Source: Pseudomonadota bacterium (GTDB lineage: Bacteria; Pseudomonadota; Gammaproteobacteria; Steroidobacterales; Steroidobacteraceae). From it: a stretch of DNA of 47,012 bases. The position numbers and the translations under genes were made by a program. Shown one piece after another: positions 7,847-16,126 of the stretch. A model generated the notes under the pieces. The model saw only the letters and a list, made by a program, of their open reading frames with translations. It searched no databases and was not told the origin of the DNA. Where the stretch lies: contig JAKBCE010000028.1 in assembly GCA_021808195.1 (NCBI GenBank), positions 1 to 47,012 on the forward strand, given 5' to 3'. Within the stretch, counting starts at the first letter, position 1. Each line of letters starts with the position of its first letter.

Positions 7847-10069
7847 TTAGAAGCTCTCGCGGATCCGCACACCGTACACCGCCGGCGCACTCCAGAAGTC
7901 CGCATTGCCGGTCTGTCCGGTGATGAAGTACGCCCCGGTCACGTTCGTGCCGTACGCCGTCACACTCCACGGACCGTGCGCATAGGTCAGCCCGAAATCG
8001 AGCACCGAGTGCGACTGAAACCGATCGACCGGATTCTGGAAGATCGTCGCCCACTGCACGCTGGTATACGAGTAATCGAGGCGTGGCGTGAGCGTGCTGT
8101 CGGCGTTGAGTTGCGCCGTGTACTGGATGCCCAGGCTCCCGGTCCACTGCGGCGAATGCGGATCGGCCGTGCCGTTGACGCTCTGATAGTACGGCGCGTA
8201 ATCGAAGCAGCCGCTCGTCTGAGCGCTCGCGCACTGCGGTCCGGTCGGATTCAAGCCGGCCACCTGATACAGGTAGGAGTTCAGCAGCAGCGGGGAGCTG
8301 CCGATGCTCGAGTGCACGTAACCGAGGCTGCCGTCGATCTGCCAGCCCGCGAGCAGTGCCTGCAACGACAGCTCCGCGCCGCGGATCGTCGAACGGCCGA
8401 CGTTGGTGATGCTGCCCTGTGGCGTCAGCGTCGCCACCGGGCTCGGCGTCACCACGGCCAGCTGCAGGTTGCGGTAGTCCATGTCGAACACGCCGAACTG
8501 CGTGCGCGCATGGCCGTCGAGCCACGTGGACTTGATGCCGGCCTCGTAATCCCACACCGTCTCCGGCGCGAAAGCCGGCGTGCCCTGGGAGTTGACGCCC
8601 CCGGTCTTGGCGCCTTTGGCGACGAAGGCGTAGAGAAACTGGTTTGGCGTCGCCCGCCAGTTCACCCCGATCCGTCCGGTGAGGAAATCATCGGACTCCC
8701 CGACCTCATTGCCCTGCAGCCGCAGGTAATGCGCCGGCACCAGGAACACCCCGCCCGTGCCGTAGGCGTGATTGACGGTCTCGCGCAGCCCCAGATGCAC
8801 CTCGACTTTCGGCGTGATGTCGTAACCGACGTTGCCGAAGATCGCATCGGTGTTCTTGATGGTGCCCTCATCGACCACCACCGCCATCGTGTTCGGGTTC
8901 AGATTGATGTGCGCCGGCCAGTACTGGCTGAAGGTCCCGGCCACCCAATGCAGGCGCTTGCCCTTCGGGGAGAGCAGATCGAATTCCTGCGAGAACACGT
9001 GATCCTGAATCCGGTTGATGAATGGGGCGGAGATCGCCGTCCCGCCCGCCCCGTTCAGGAACTGCTGGTCGTTGTAGTACTCGTAGGTGTAGAAGAACCC
9101 CGACAGCGAGCGCAGCGTGATGCCGTCATCGAAGTGATAGTTGATGGTCAGTCCGGTGCGGATCTGATAGTCGCTGTATTGCGTGGCGGTATCCGGATAG
9201 GCGAGCTGGTAGCGGCCGCTCGGCGCACCGATCGCCGCATTGGTGCCGGCGTACGGGGTGTGGGCCATGCCGCCGTTCTGATCGTCCTGATAGTTGATTT
9301 TCAGAATCGCCGAGAGCTTGCGGGTCGGACGGTACAGCGTCGTCAGGCGCAGCACGGCCTGATTGACCGCCCCCGGCGCCGGATGATTGGCCGAGCTCGG
9401 CAGAGTATCGGTCCAGTAACTGTCGCGCTTCTTGTAGTAGGCCGCCACGCGAAACGCCAGCTCGTCGTTGACCGGGATGCTCTTGGCGCCCTGCACGCTC
9501 AGCTTGGCGTAGGTCGCCACGTTCGCCTCGAGGTACCCGTCGCTCGCGCCGATCTTGGGATTCACCGTGTTGAAAAACACCGCACCGCCGGTGGAATTCG
9601 CCCCGACCAGCGTACCCTGCGGTCCGCGCAGCACCTCCACGTCCGCGATGTCGAGAAACGGCTCATTCGGCAGCAGCGTCGGTGCCAGCAGCCCGTCGCG
9701 ATACAGCGGCACGCCCGGCGCCACGTTCGGGCTGGTCACGGACATGCCGATGCCGCGAATGTTCACCGCACTCGTCGGGCCCTGATTGGCATACGTGAAC
9801 GAGGGGGTCGTGGCCGTGAGTTCCTCTAGGTTTGTCACATGCTCGGCACGCAGCTCGGCGCCGGTCTGCGCGCTCATCGCCACGGCCGTCGTCATCAGAT
9901 TGGACCGGCGCTTCTCGGCCGTCACCACGATTTCCTGCAGCACCTCAGCCGAGCGCGGCGCGCTCGCCCGAGCGCCCGGGTCGAGCGCCGCGGTGCGCGC
10001 GAGCACCACCGGAATGGAGGCCGCCATGGCCGTCGACCACACGAACAATTGCTGATACTTACGTTTCAT
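7847..10069 (-). CDS. TonB-dependent outer-membrane receptor
   Basis: A 740-aa outer-membrane transporter with an N-terminal signal peptide (MKRKYQQLFVWSTAMAASIP). The plug domain spans about residues 45-165 and shows the expected motifs: EIVVTAEKR, NIRGIG, and DVEVLRGPQGTLVGANSTGGAV. The remaining 570 residues form the beta-barrel, with alternating aromatic strands and a C-terminal phenylalanine (RESF) for BAM recognition. The sequence type resembles receptors of sphingomonads and relatives that import plant- or pollutant-derived aromatics rather than siderophores; this is inference. Position upstream of the esterase suggests it imports the ester or its product. GTG/ATG choices upstream are not needed: ATG 10069 has GAGGGGGG just before it. 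Confidence 0.92.
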   Translation of the reverse strand: MKRKYQQLFVWSTAMAASIPVVLARTAALDPGARASAPRSAEVLQEIVVTAEKRRSNLMTTAVAMSAQTGAELRAEHVTNLEELTATTPSFTYANQGPTSAVNIRGIGMSVTSPNVAPGVPLYRDGLLAPTLLPNEPFLDIADVEVLRGPQGTLVGANSTGGAVFFNTVNPKIGASDGYLEANVATYAKLSVQGAKSIPVNDELAFRVAAYYKKRDSYWTDTLPSSANHPAPGAVNQAVLRLTTLYRPTRKLSAILKINYQDDQNGGMAHTPYAGTNAAIGAPSGRYQLAYPDTATQYSDYQIRTGLTINYHFDDGITLRSLSGFFYTYEYYNDQQFLNGAGGTAISAPFINRIQDHVFSQEFDLLSPKGKRLHWVAGTFSQYWPAHINLNPNTMAVVVDEGTIKNTDAIFGNVGYDITPKVEVHLGLRETVNHAYGTGGVFLVPAHYLRLQGNEVGESDDFLTGRIGVNWRATPNQFLYAFVAKGAKTGGVNSQGTPAFAPETVWDYEAGIKSTWLDGHARTQFGVFDMDYRNLQLAVVTPSPVATLTPQGSITNVGRSTIRGAELSLQALLAGWQIDGSLGYVHSSIGSSPLLLNSYLYQVAGLNPTGPQCASAQTSGCFDYAPYYQSVNGTADPHSPQWTGSLGIQYTAQLNADSTLTPRLDYSYTSVQWATIFQNPVDRFQSHSVLDFGLTYAHGPWSVTAYGTNVTGAYFITGQTGNADFWSAPAVYGVRIRESF

Positions 10070-10761
10070 GCGCCCCCCTCGAGCGATGATTGAAATGCCG
10101 ATACGTGCCACCGGTGCTTCGATCCGTCCGGACGCGGGCCGTGGTGTGCTCCCGTGTGCCGCCCGGGCGCGCAGCCCCCGGCCGCGCGAGATAACTATAT
10201 TAAATAGTACTTTTCGGTTATTTGTAACCAGGGATACAATCTGTGTCAAGTGCTTTGCGGTCCGCCGGGCGACCGAGCAGTTGGTTCGGTTGCATCCCGG
10301 AGCGCACGCGTCGCCCGGCCGTCCGCTGCGAGGCTTCACCTTGGCAACACCCGGTGAGTCCCGGACGTTTCGCAAGACAACACGCACTCAGCGCACCGGT
10401 GCGGACCGGCACGCATTCCCCGTCAGGTCGGGCCGCTCGGCGCAGAGCCGGAATCACCTCACGCCGTGGGCTGCGCATCGAGCCGCGCGTCGCCGCCGCT
10501 CGCGCCGACCCGCCGGCGGGATGTGTGGCGGTTCAGCTCGCCGCCGACCCCTCCAGAGGTCCGCATCCGAACGGCTCGCTCGACACGGACCCGAGCAGAA
10601 AACGCTGAGGCCCGCTCGGCGAGCGCCATGGGTTGCAGCGCTCACCGACACCCCGAGCGCTGCACGCAGTGCTCGGGGGGAGCTCAGGGCAGATCAGGTG
10701 CATCCGGCGCCAGCCTCAGCGGCCGTACACCCCGCCACGCAGTGCACAACAGACCCGACGC
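10070..10761. other. 692-bp intergenic region between receptor and transporter genes
   Basis: No gene is supported. Long open frames here are Arg/Pro/Ala-rich products of high G+C. The part from 10,190 to 10,255 is conspicuously A+T-rich and holds the receptor promoter described separately. From 10,260 to 10,761 I see no conserved protein, RNA gene or clear repeat. Confidence 0.6.
10216..10249 (-). promoter_or_regulatory. sigma70-type promoter and overlapping operator for the receptor-esterase genes
   Basis: On the minus strand a perfect -35 TTGACA (10,244-10,249) is followed after exactly 17 bp by TACAAA (10,221-10,226, 4 of 6 consensus). The -10 lies inside a perfect inverted repeat, GGTTA-tttg-TAACC (10,216-10,229), placed so that a bound protein would block RNA polymerase. 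The long leader (about 145 bp) to the ATG at 10,069 is unusual. The MarR gene at 12.8 kb is the obvious candidate regulator. Confidence 0.6.
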
Positions 10762-12006
10762 TCACGGGCCAGCCACTTGCGCTGCATCGGACGCGGGCGC
10801 AACGGGACGCAGGGCGATGGCGGCGAGCAGCACGATGAGTCCGCCGCCTGCGGCCATCCACAGCGGCACCGCCAGACCGTGCTGCTGCGCGAGAGAGCCG
10901 GCCACCAGTGGGGCGGCGAAACCGCCGATCAGCTCACCAAACAGCGTCGCGAAACCGATCGCGGTCGCCGCCAGGTGTCGCGGCACGCTTTCGGTCGGCA
11001 CCAGCACGATGCAGATCGCGCTCAGCGCCTGGCCGGTCTGCGTGCAGAACAACACCCCGGCGAGCAGCCACAGGTGCAGCGCAGAGACTCTCAGCAGCAG
11101 CGCCAGCGGCAAAACGATGCTGAGCGCCGCGCAGACGATCAAGGTCAGACGCCGTCCGGCACGGTCGGAGATTGCCGGGGCCACCAGCCCGATGAGGAAA
11201 CTGCCGAGCCCCGCCGCCCCCATCAGAAACCCCGCCGTGGTGCCGGACTGATGCAGCACGGTGGTGATGTAGAGCGGGCCAAAGGCGTTCACCAGGAACA
11301 GCCAGCTCATGAACCCCGCCGCCCCACAGGCGCTCGCCCAGAGGTTGGGGTAACGCAGCATCTGCACGATGTCGCGCCGCCATGCCCGGCGTGCGCTCGA
11401 GCGCGCCTTGAGCTCGGCGGACTCCCGCACACAGACGGCAATGAGCCCCGCGAGCACGACCCCCGGTGCCGCGGCAATGAAGAACGCATCGCGCCAGCCG
11501 GCCGCCGCGGCCACCTGGGTGGTGAGCACCGGGGCCACCGCCAGACCGATCAGCGCCGCGGCGCTGACCACGATGCCAATGTTGCGCCCCCGATGTGCCG
11601 GGGCCGAGTTGTCCTCGACCAGTGCCATCAGCACCGACCAGCACGGTCCCTCGAGGACCCCGAGCAGGATGCGCAGCCACAGCAGTTGCGCGTAGCTGTG
11701 CGCAAACCCGCTCAGGGCCGACACGATGGAAAAGAGCAGCACCATCGGCACCAGCACCACCTTGCGCCCGACCCGATCCGAGAGCGCGCCGAACAGCAGC
11801 GCCGAGACGGCCCAGGACACCGCCACCACTCCGGCCAACATCCCGACCTGAGCGTCATCAAGGTGCAGGTCGCGGGCGATGTACGGCGCGAGGTACAACA
11901 CCGACATCCGGTCGAGAAACACCAGACCCCAGGTCGCAAACAGGATGGCGAGCGTGAGGCGTTCGCGGACCGGACCGCCCCCTGCCGAGCTGACGCTGTG
12001 CTGCAT
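10762..12006 (-). CDS. MFS transporter (aromatic-acid/hexuronate-type)
   Basis: A 414-aa inner-membrane secondary transporter of the major facilitator superfamily with twelve predicted spans. Motif A after span 2 is clear (GALSDRVGRKVVL), with a partial repeat after span 8 (APAISDRAGRRLTL). The acidic FLDRMSVLYLAPYIARDL of span 1 is typical of the anion:cation symporter branch, which carries organic acids, sugar acids and aromatic acids. It lies 31 bp downstream of the DUF3237 gene and is likely in one transcript with it. In this setting uptake of the aromatic acid released by the esterase is a reasonable inference; the substrate is not proven. Confidence 0.88.
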   Translation of the reverse strand: MQHSVSSAGGGPVRERLTLAILFATWGLVFLDRMSVLYLAPYIARDLHLDDAQVGMLAGVVAVSWAVSALLFGALSDRVGRKVVLVPMVLLFSIVSALSGFAHSYAQLLWLRILLGVLEGPCWSVLMALVEDNSAPAHRGRNIGIVVSAAALIGLAVAPVLTTQVAAAAGWRDAFFIAAAPGVVLAGLIAVCVRESAELKARSSARRAWRRDIVQMLRYPNLWASACGAAGFMSWLFLVNAFGPLYITTVLHQSGTTAGFLMGAAGLGSFLIGLVAPAISDRAGRRLTLIVCAALSIVLPLALLLRVSALHLWLLAGVLFCTQTGQALSAICIVLVPTESVPRHLAATAIGFATLFGELIGGFAAPLVAGSLAQQHGLAVPLWMAAGGGLIVLLAAIALRPVAPASDAAQVAGP

Positions 12007-12037
12007 GGTCTTCTGCCCCGTTCGAGTTTGCCTCGGT

Positions 12038-12667
12038 TCAGGTCACCTGGAAGACGCGGATGATCACCGCGTGATCCTCGAGCGGCATCGGGTTGAGCGT
12101 GCCGATGAACAGGGATTTGTTCAGCCACTCGTAGCGGCTGCCGAGCGGCGCTTCGAAACTCGGGTGCGTGCGCACGTAGTGCGGCTCGGCATGCGCATTC
12201 GCGCCCGGCACGATCAGGCCGCTGTTGATGATGTAGATGAGCGTGCCGTCGTGCGTGCGCAGTGCGTAGCGGGCACAGATCTGCGTCACCCCGTCGGGCC
12301 GCACGAGCTGCGTATCCTCGCCCTCGGCGAGCACCGTGCCGGAGAGGCGCGGACCATGAAAATCCCCGCCGGTAATCGGAATGATGCGCCGCTGCCCGTA
12401 GCTGCAGTTGCCGAAGTTGATCATCGGGGCGATGGTCACGCGCGCCTGGAACACGAACTGCATCCCCGGGGTTTGGAACGCGCCCCACAGGTGCGGCAAC
12501 TCGTTGCCCGGTGCAGCAACCGCGCTCTTGATCCCCTCGGTGAGCAACGCCGCGGAGGCGACTGCACCGACCGCCCCGGCGACGGCGCTGCGCCTCGAGA
12601 TGGTGCGTTGTGGTTCCCCGCCCGCGGTTGTCTCGGGCTCGAAATTCGATTCGTGCTTGCGCGTCAT
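12038..12667 (-). CDS. Tat-exported DUF3237 protein
   Basis: A 209-aa protein with an N-terminal twin-arginine signal: ISRRSAVAGAVGAVASAALL near residues 24-43, with a polar 22-residue leader before it. The mature part fits DUF3237, a small beta-barrel family: start FVFQARVTIAPM, centre NGxxxGPRLSGTVL-like stretch (GGDFHGPRLSGTVLAEGEDT), LRTHDGTLIYIINSG, and the end WLNKSLFIG. No enzymatic activity is firmly known for the family, though members recur in gene clusters for aromatic compound catabolism. The Tat signal implies folding before export to the periplasm. AAGGAG is located 7 bp before the ATG. It is divergent from the MarR gene. Confidence 0.85.
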   Translation of the reverse strand: MTRKHESNFEPETTAGGEPQRTISRRSAVAGAVGAVASAALLTEGIKSAVAAPGNELPHLWGAFQTPGMQFVFQARVTIAPMINFGNCSYGQRRIIPITGGDFHGPRLSGTVLAEGEDTQLVRPDGVTQICARYALRTHDGTLIYIINSGLIVPGANAHAEPHYVRTHPSFEAPLGSRYEWLNKSLFIGTLNPMPLEDHAVIIRVFQVT

Positions 12668-12709
12668 ACTGGCTCCTTCGGAAATTTCCCGTGAAAAAAC
12701 TGACCAGTC

Positions 12710-12727
12710 TCAAGCGCTCGAGCTTGA
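12710..12727. promoter_or_regulatory. candidate MarR operator in the divergent intergenic region
   Basis: Inverted repeat TCAAGC-gctcga-GCTTGA (18 bp) lies between the DUF3237 and MarR genes, where a MarR dimer would be expected to control both. A second short palindrome, GGAAATTTCC, is at 12,680-12,689 within the DUF3237 leader. Confidence 0.45.
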
Positions 12728-12778
12728 GCTCGCTCGGGCGCTCATGAATAATCGTGCCCCGTCTGTCAGGTTCGGCAC

Positions 12779-13321
12779 ATGCGCACCCCAAAACGTTCGA
12801 TCCCGACTCGAGCAACAGGCGCTGCGCTTGCCCGAGCTGCCCGCGCCGGCGATCAGACGCGCCGGCGGCGCGCCGAAGGCATGGCGCTGCTCGAGCGAAC
12901 CTACAACCCCGCCGGCGATCCGGTGGTGGGTTACTTCGTCTACACCGCGTATCTCGAACTGGTGCGCAGCCTGAAGAGCCGCAAGGAGTACCGGGCGATC
13001 CGCCCCGGCGCCATCGGCACCCCGGCAATTCTCGCCGCCCGTCCCGGCATCAGTCAGATCGAGTTGGCCGCGTATCTCGGCGTCGAGCGCGCCACGGCCG
13101 GCAAGTACGTCGCACACGGGATCCGACACGGGTTGATCCGCCGCGAGCTCACCGCTCATGACCGGCGACGCTTTGCGCTGTTCGTCACGCCCAAGGGCCT
13201 CGACGCGCTGCACCAGGCGGTCGCCGCCATACCCGGACACGAAGAGCACTTCACCCGCGTACTCAGCAAGCAGGAGCGCAACACGCTGCGCACGCTGCTG
13301 CGCAAACTCATCATGCAATGA
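12779..13321 (+). CDS. MarR-family transcriptional regulator
   Basis: A DNA-binding regulator of 180 aa. The winged helix is at about residues 91-137: ISQIELAAYLGVERATAGKYVAHGIRHGLI is helix-turn-helix (with positions 94-112 as the recognition unit), and RRELTAHDRRRFALFVTPKG is the wing with the conserved D-R-R. Flanking helices would dimerise. MarR proteins usually repress neighbouring catabolic genes until a phenolic ligand binds, which suits the divergent esterase/transport cluster. The first 34 residues are Arg/Ala-rich and not family-like; the ATG at 12,881 (MALLERTYN) may be the true start. No cysteine redox sensor is seen. Confidence 0.85.
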   Translation: MRTPKRSIPTRATGAALARAARAGDQTRRRRAEGMALLERTYNPAGDPVVGYFVYTAYLELVRSLKSRKEYRAIRPGAIGTPAILAARPGISQIELAAYLGVERATAGKYVAHGIRHGLIRRELTAHDRRRFALFVTPKGLDALHQAVAAIPGHEEHFTRVLSKQERNTLRTLLRKLIMQ

Positions 13322-13494
13322 CCCCTCACACCGCTCTGCGGTGCCGGCGGAGCGCCCATCGCGACACCGGCACGTTTGTATCTCTGTTTACAAATATCTG
13401 AGCACAATTCGCGGACCGATGCAACCGCGCCGAGCGCACCGGGATGTCAGGAGGGGAAGAGCGGCCGGCGCGCCCGACGGGGCGCGTACTCGCT

Positions 13495-14994
13495 TCAGTT
13501 CGCGTCGTGCGCCGGATCGCGCTCGGGGTAATCCTCGCGCCAGTGCGCGCCGCGGCTCTCGCGCCGCTCGAGCGCCGCGCGCACCATTGCGAGCGCCAGC
13601 TCGAGCCGGCGGCGCGCGACGGCCGCCTCGGGCGCAAGGTGCGTGTCGAGTGCACGCAGCTCGCGCAGCCCCTGCTCGAGCTCCCGTCCGTGACGCAGCG
13701 GCCCCATGCAGCGGCCGAGAATGGCGCGCAGGCGCTGCACGTGCGCCTCATCGTGCAGCAGGTGCGGCGGAGCCTCATCGGCCTGACGGGCCCGGATGTG
13801 CCGCATTGGATCGTGCTCGCGCGCGAGCGAGCGTCCCAGGGTGCGCCCGCACACCACCGCCTCGAGCAATGAGTTGCTCGCCAGCCGGTTCGCGCCGTGC
13901 ATACCGGTGCAGGCCGCCTCGCCACACGCCCACAGGCCCGCGCGGGCCGTGCGGCCAAGCACATCGACCACGATGCCGCCCATGTGATAGTGCGCCGCGG
14001 CGCTGATCGGGATGGGCTCGCGGGCCGGATCGATGCCGTGCGCGCGGCAGGTCGCGAGCGCCGCCGGAAACGCCTCGGCATGCTCGCCGCGGAACACCGC
14101 GGTCGCATCCAACCATACCGCCTCGCCACGCAGGCGGCGCGACCACACCGCCCGCGCCACCACATCGCGCGGCGCCAGCTCGGCAAGCGGATGCAGCGCG
14201 CGCATGAAGCGCTCGCCGCTCTGATCGTGCAGCACCGCGCCGGCACCGCGCAGCGCTTCGGTCAGCAGCGGCACCGGATCCTCGCCGGTGGCAAGCGCCG
14301 TGGGGTGAAATTGGATGAATTCGAGTCCCGCCACGCGCGCCCCGTGGCCGAGCGCCATGGCGAGCCCGTCGCCGAGCGCCGCCGCACCGTTGGTGGTGAA
14401 GGGAAACAGCCGCCCCACCCCGCCGGTGGCGATCACCGTGTCGCGCGCCTCGATGCGCACCGGCTGCCCCTCGGCATCGCTGCCCCAGGCCCCGCAGATG
14501 CGCTCCGCCCCGCCCTCGCGCAGCATCGTCACCGCCACCCCGTAGAGCCGCTCGATGTGCGCTGCCGCTTCGGTCGCCGCGAGCAGCGCCGCCAGAATCG
14601 CCGCACCGGTCCGGTCACCGCGCGCATGCAGGACCCGCGCGCGGCTGTGACCGGCCTCGCGGTGCAGCTGCCAGCCCCGCCGGTCGCGATCGAACGGCAC
14701 GCCGAGCTCGCAAAGATAGTCGACGGCCTGCGCCGCGGCGCGGATCACGCGCAGCGCGGCGCGCCGGTCGCTGCTGTAACAGCCCGCCGCCAGAGTGTCG
14801 GCCATCTGCGCCTCGACCGAGTCACCTTCGCCGAGCGGAGCGGCGATGCCGCCCTGGGCGAGTGCGGTGGAGCTCGCCACGCGCGGATCGCCGGCCGAGA
14901 CGACCAGCACGCGCCGCGGCGCGGCCGCGAGCGCGGCGCACAGGCCCGCGGCGCCCGCGCCGATCACCAACACGTCGGTCTCGATCGTGCGCAT
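13495..14994 (-). CDS. nadB: L-aspartate oxidase
   Basis: Flavoenzyme oxidising L-aspartate to iminoaspartate, the first step of de novo NAD synthesis, with O2 or fumarate as acceptor. The FAD-binding GAGAAGLCAAL is at residues 11-21. The succinate-dehydrogenase-like signatures follow: STALAQGGIAAP, ATGGVGRLFPFTTN, FIQFHPTAL and AAHYHMGGI. At 499 aa it is slightly shorter than the E. coli enzyme (about 540), mostly at the C-terminus. It lies 14 bp downstream of nadA, which produces the next enzyme and consumes iminoaspartate. No nadC is present in this cluster. ATG at 14,994 starts directly before the FAD fold; longer upstream translation is spurious. Confidence 0.95.
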   Translation of the reverse strand: MRTIETDVLVIGAGAAGLCAALAAAPRRVLVVSAGDPRVASSTALAQGGIAAPLGEGDSVEAQMADTLAAGCYSSDRRAALRVIRAAAQAVDYLCELGVPFDRDRRGWQLHREAGHSRARVLHARGDRTGAAILAALLAATEAAAHIERLYGVAVTMLREGGAERICGAWGSDAEGQPVRIEARDTVIATGGVGRLFPFTTNGAAALGDGLAMALGHGARVAGLEFIQFHPTALATGEDPVPLLTEALRGAGAVLHDQSGERFMRALHPLAELAPRDVVARAVWSRRLRGEAVWLDATAVFRGEHAEAFPAALATCRAHGIDPAREPIPISAAAHYHMGGIVVDVLGRTARAGLWACGEAACTGMHGANRLASNSLLEAVVCGRTLGRSLAREHDPMRHIRARQADEAPPHLLHDEAHVQRLRAILGRCMGPLRHGRELEQGLRELRALDTHLAPEAAVARRRLELALAMVRAALERRESRGAHWREDYPERDPAHDAN

Positions 14995-15008
14995 CGGGTC
15001 GCGGCCGC

Positions 15009-15983
15009 TCAACCGATCTCGAGCATGCGTGCGATGGGTACTCGCGCCCGCTCGGCGAGCGCCGGGTCGATGTCGATCTGCTCGCCGAGGCGCTCGAGCG
15101 AGTCGGCGACCCGCTCGAGCGAGGTCGCCTTCATGTGGCGGCAGAGGTTGCAGGGCCGCACGAAAGTAATTTCCGGACACTGCAGCGCGACGTTGTCCGC
15201 CATGGCGCACTCGGTGAGCAGCATGGCCCGCGGCGGACGGTGTTTATTGAGGTAGGCGGCCATCGCGCCGGTCGAGCCGACGAAATCGGCCTCGGCCTGC
15301 ACGTCGGCCGGGCATTCCGGATGCGCGAGCACGGTCACTTGGCTGCTCGCGCGGTAGCCGCGGATGTCCGCCGAGCTGAAGGCGGTGTGCACCTCGCACT
15401 GCCCGCCCCACGCGATCACCTCCACGTCGGTCTCGCGTGCGACGAACCCGGCCAGATGCTGATCGGGCAGCATGATCACGCGCGGCACGCCGAGGGAGCG
15501 CACCACGCGCACCGCATTGGCGGAGGTGCAGCAGATGTCGACTTCGGCTTTGACCGCTGCGGTGGTGTTGACGTAGGCGACGGCCGGCACGCCGGGACAG
15601 CACTCGCGGATGTGACGCACCGACTCGGCACTGATCGAATCGGCGAGCGAGCAGCCCGCCTCGCTCGCCGGCAGCAGCACGCGCCGCTCGGGACAGAGCA
15701 GCTTGACGGTCTCGGCCATGAAGCGAACCCCGCACACCACGATGGTGCGGGCGCGCGAGCCAAGTGCGAACTGCGCCATGGCGAGTGAGTCGCCGGTGAA
15801 GTCCGCCACGGCGGCGCTCACCAGCGGCACCTGATAGTTGTGGGCCACCACCACGGCGTCCTGCTCGGCCTTGAGCGCGCGGATGCGCTCGATGAGCGGC
15901 GCGGCGAGCAGGATTTCGGGTTCGGGCAGCACCCGAGAGAGGCGCGCGAGCAGCGCGGCGTCGGAGTTCGGCACGGCGTTCAT
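15009..15983 (-). CDS. nadA: quinolinate synthase
   Basis: Condenses iminoaspartate with dihydroxyacetone phosphate to quinolinate using a [4Fe-4S] cluster. The 324-aa protein shows the three family domains and cluster cysteines: Cys111 in SEAGCSLADS, Cys196 in WGGQCEVHT and Cys278 or Cys281 in RPCNLCRH. The conserved early AHNYQ motif (residues 48-51) and the TSAN motif are present. It is the upstream gene of a nadA-nadB unit and is divergent from the FNR-like regulator with 143 bp between start codons, so both may be controlled from the same spacer. The cluster's oxygen sensitivity makes the neighbouring oxygen sensor noteworthy. Confidence 0.95.
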   Translation of the reverse strand: MNAVPNSDAALLARLSRVLPEPEILLAAPLIERIRALKAEQDAVVVAHNYQVPLVSAAVADFTGDSLAMAQFALGSRARTIVVCGVRFMAETVKLLCPERRVLLPASEAGCSLADSISAESVRHIRECCPGVPAVAYVNTTAAVKAEVDICCTSANAVRVVRSLGVPRVIMLPDQHLAGFVARETDVEVIAWGGQCEVHTAFSSADIRGYRASSQVTVLAHPECPADVQAEADFVGSTGAMAAYLNKHRPPRAMLLTECAMADNVALQCPEITFVRPCNLCRHMKATSLERVADSLERLGEQIDIDPALAERARVPIARMLEIG

Positions 15984-16111
15984 GGGTCGCCGATCATGCC
16001 CGAGGGGGCTGAGCGGGCGTAGTCGAAACGCTGACGAATGTCAGTTTGTGCGCACGGCGTACGAACATCCCGCCTGCGGAAAACCCGTATAGTTGGCTCA
16101 TTGGACGGACG

Positions 16112-16125
16112 TTAATTTATATCAA
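16112..16125 (+). promoter_or_regulatory. FNR/ANR-type box at the start of the regulator gene
   Basis: TTAAT-TTAT-ATCAA matches the FNR consensus TTGAT-N4-ATCAA at nine of ten defined bases. It ends one base before the ATG at 16,127, so binding would block transcription or initiation; negative autoregulation is inferred. A possible -10 (TATAGT) lies at 16,088-16,093. Confidence 0.55.
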
Positions 16126-16126
16126 T

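Noticed and set aside
7286..9829. 847-codon plus-strand frame across the receptor gene
   Set aside because: Antisense to the receptor and esterase; composition is Arg/His-rich and matches no family, as expected for high-GC shadow frames.
13374..13395. TTTGTA-N8-TACAAA inverted repeat between marR and nadB stops
   Set aside because: Lies between convergent gene ends, A+T-rich and without a T tract; no convincing promoter or terminator role.
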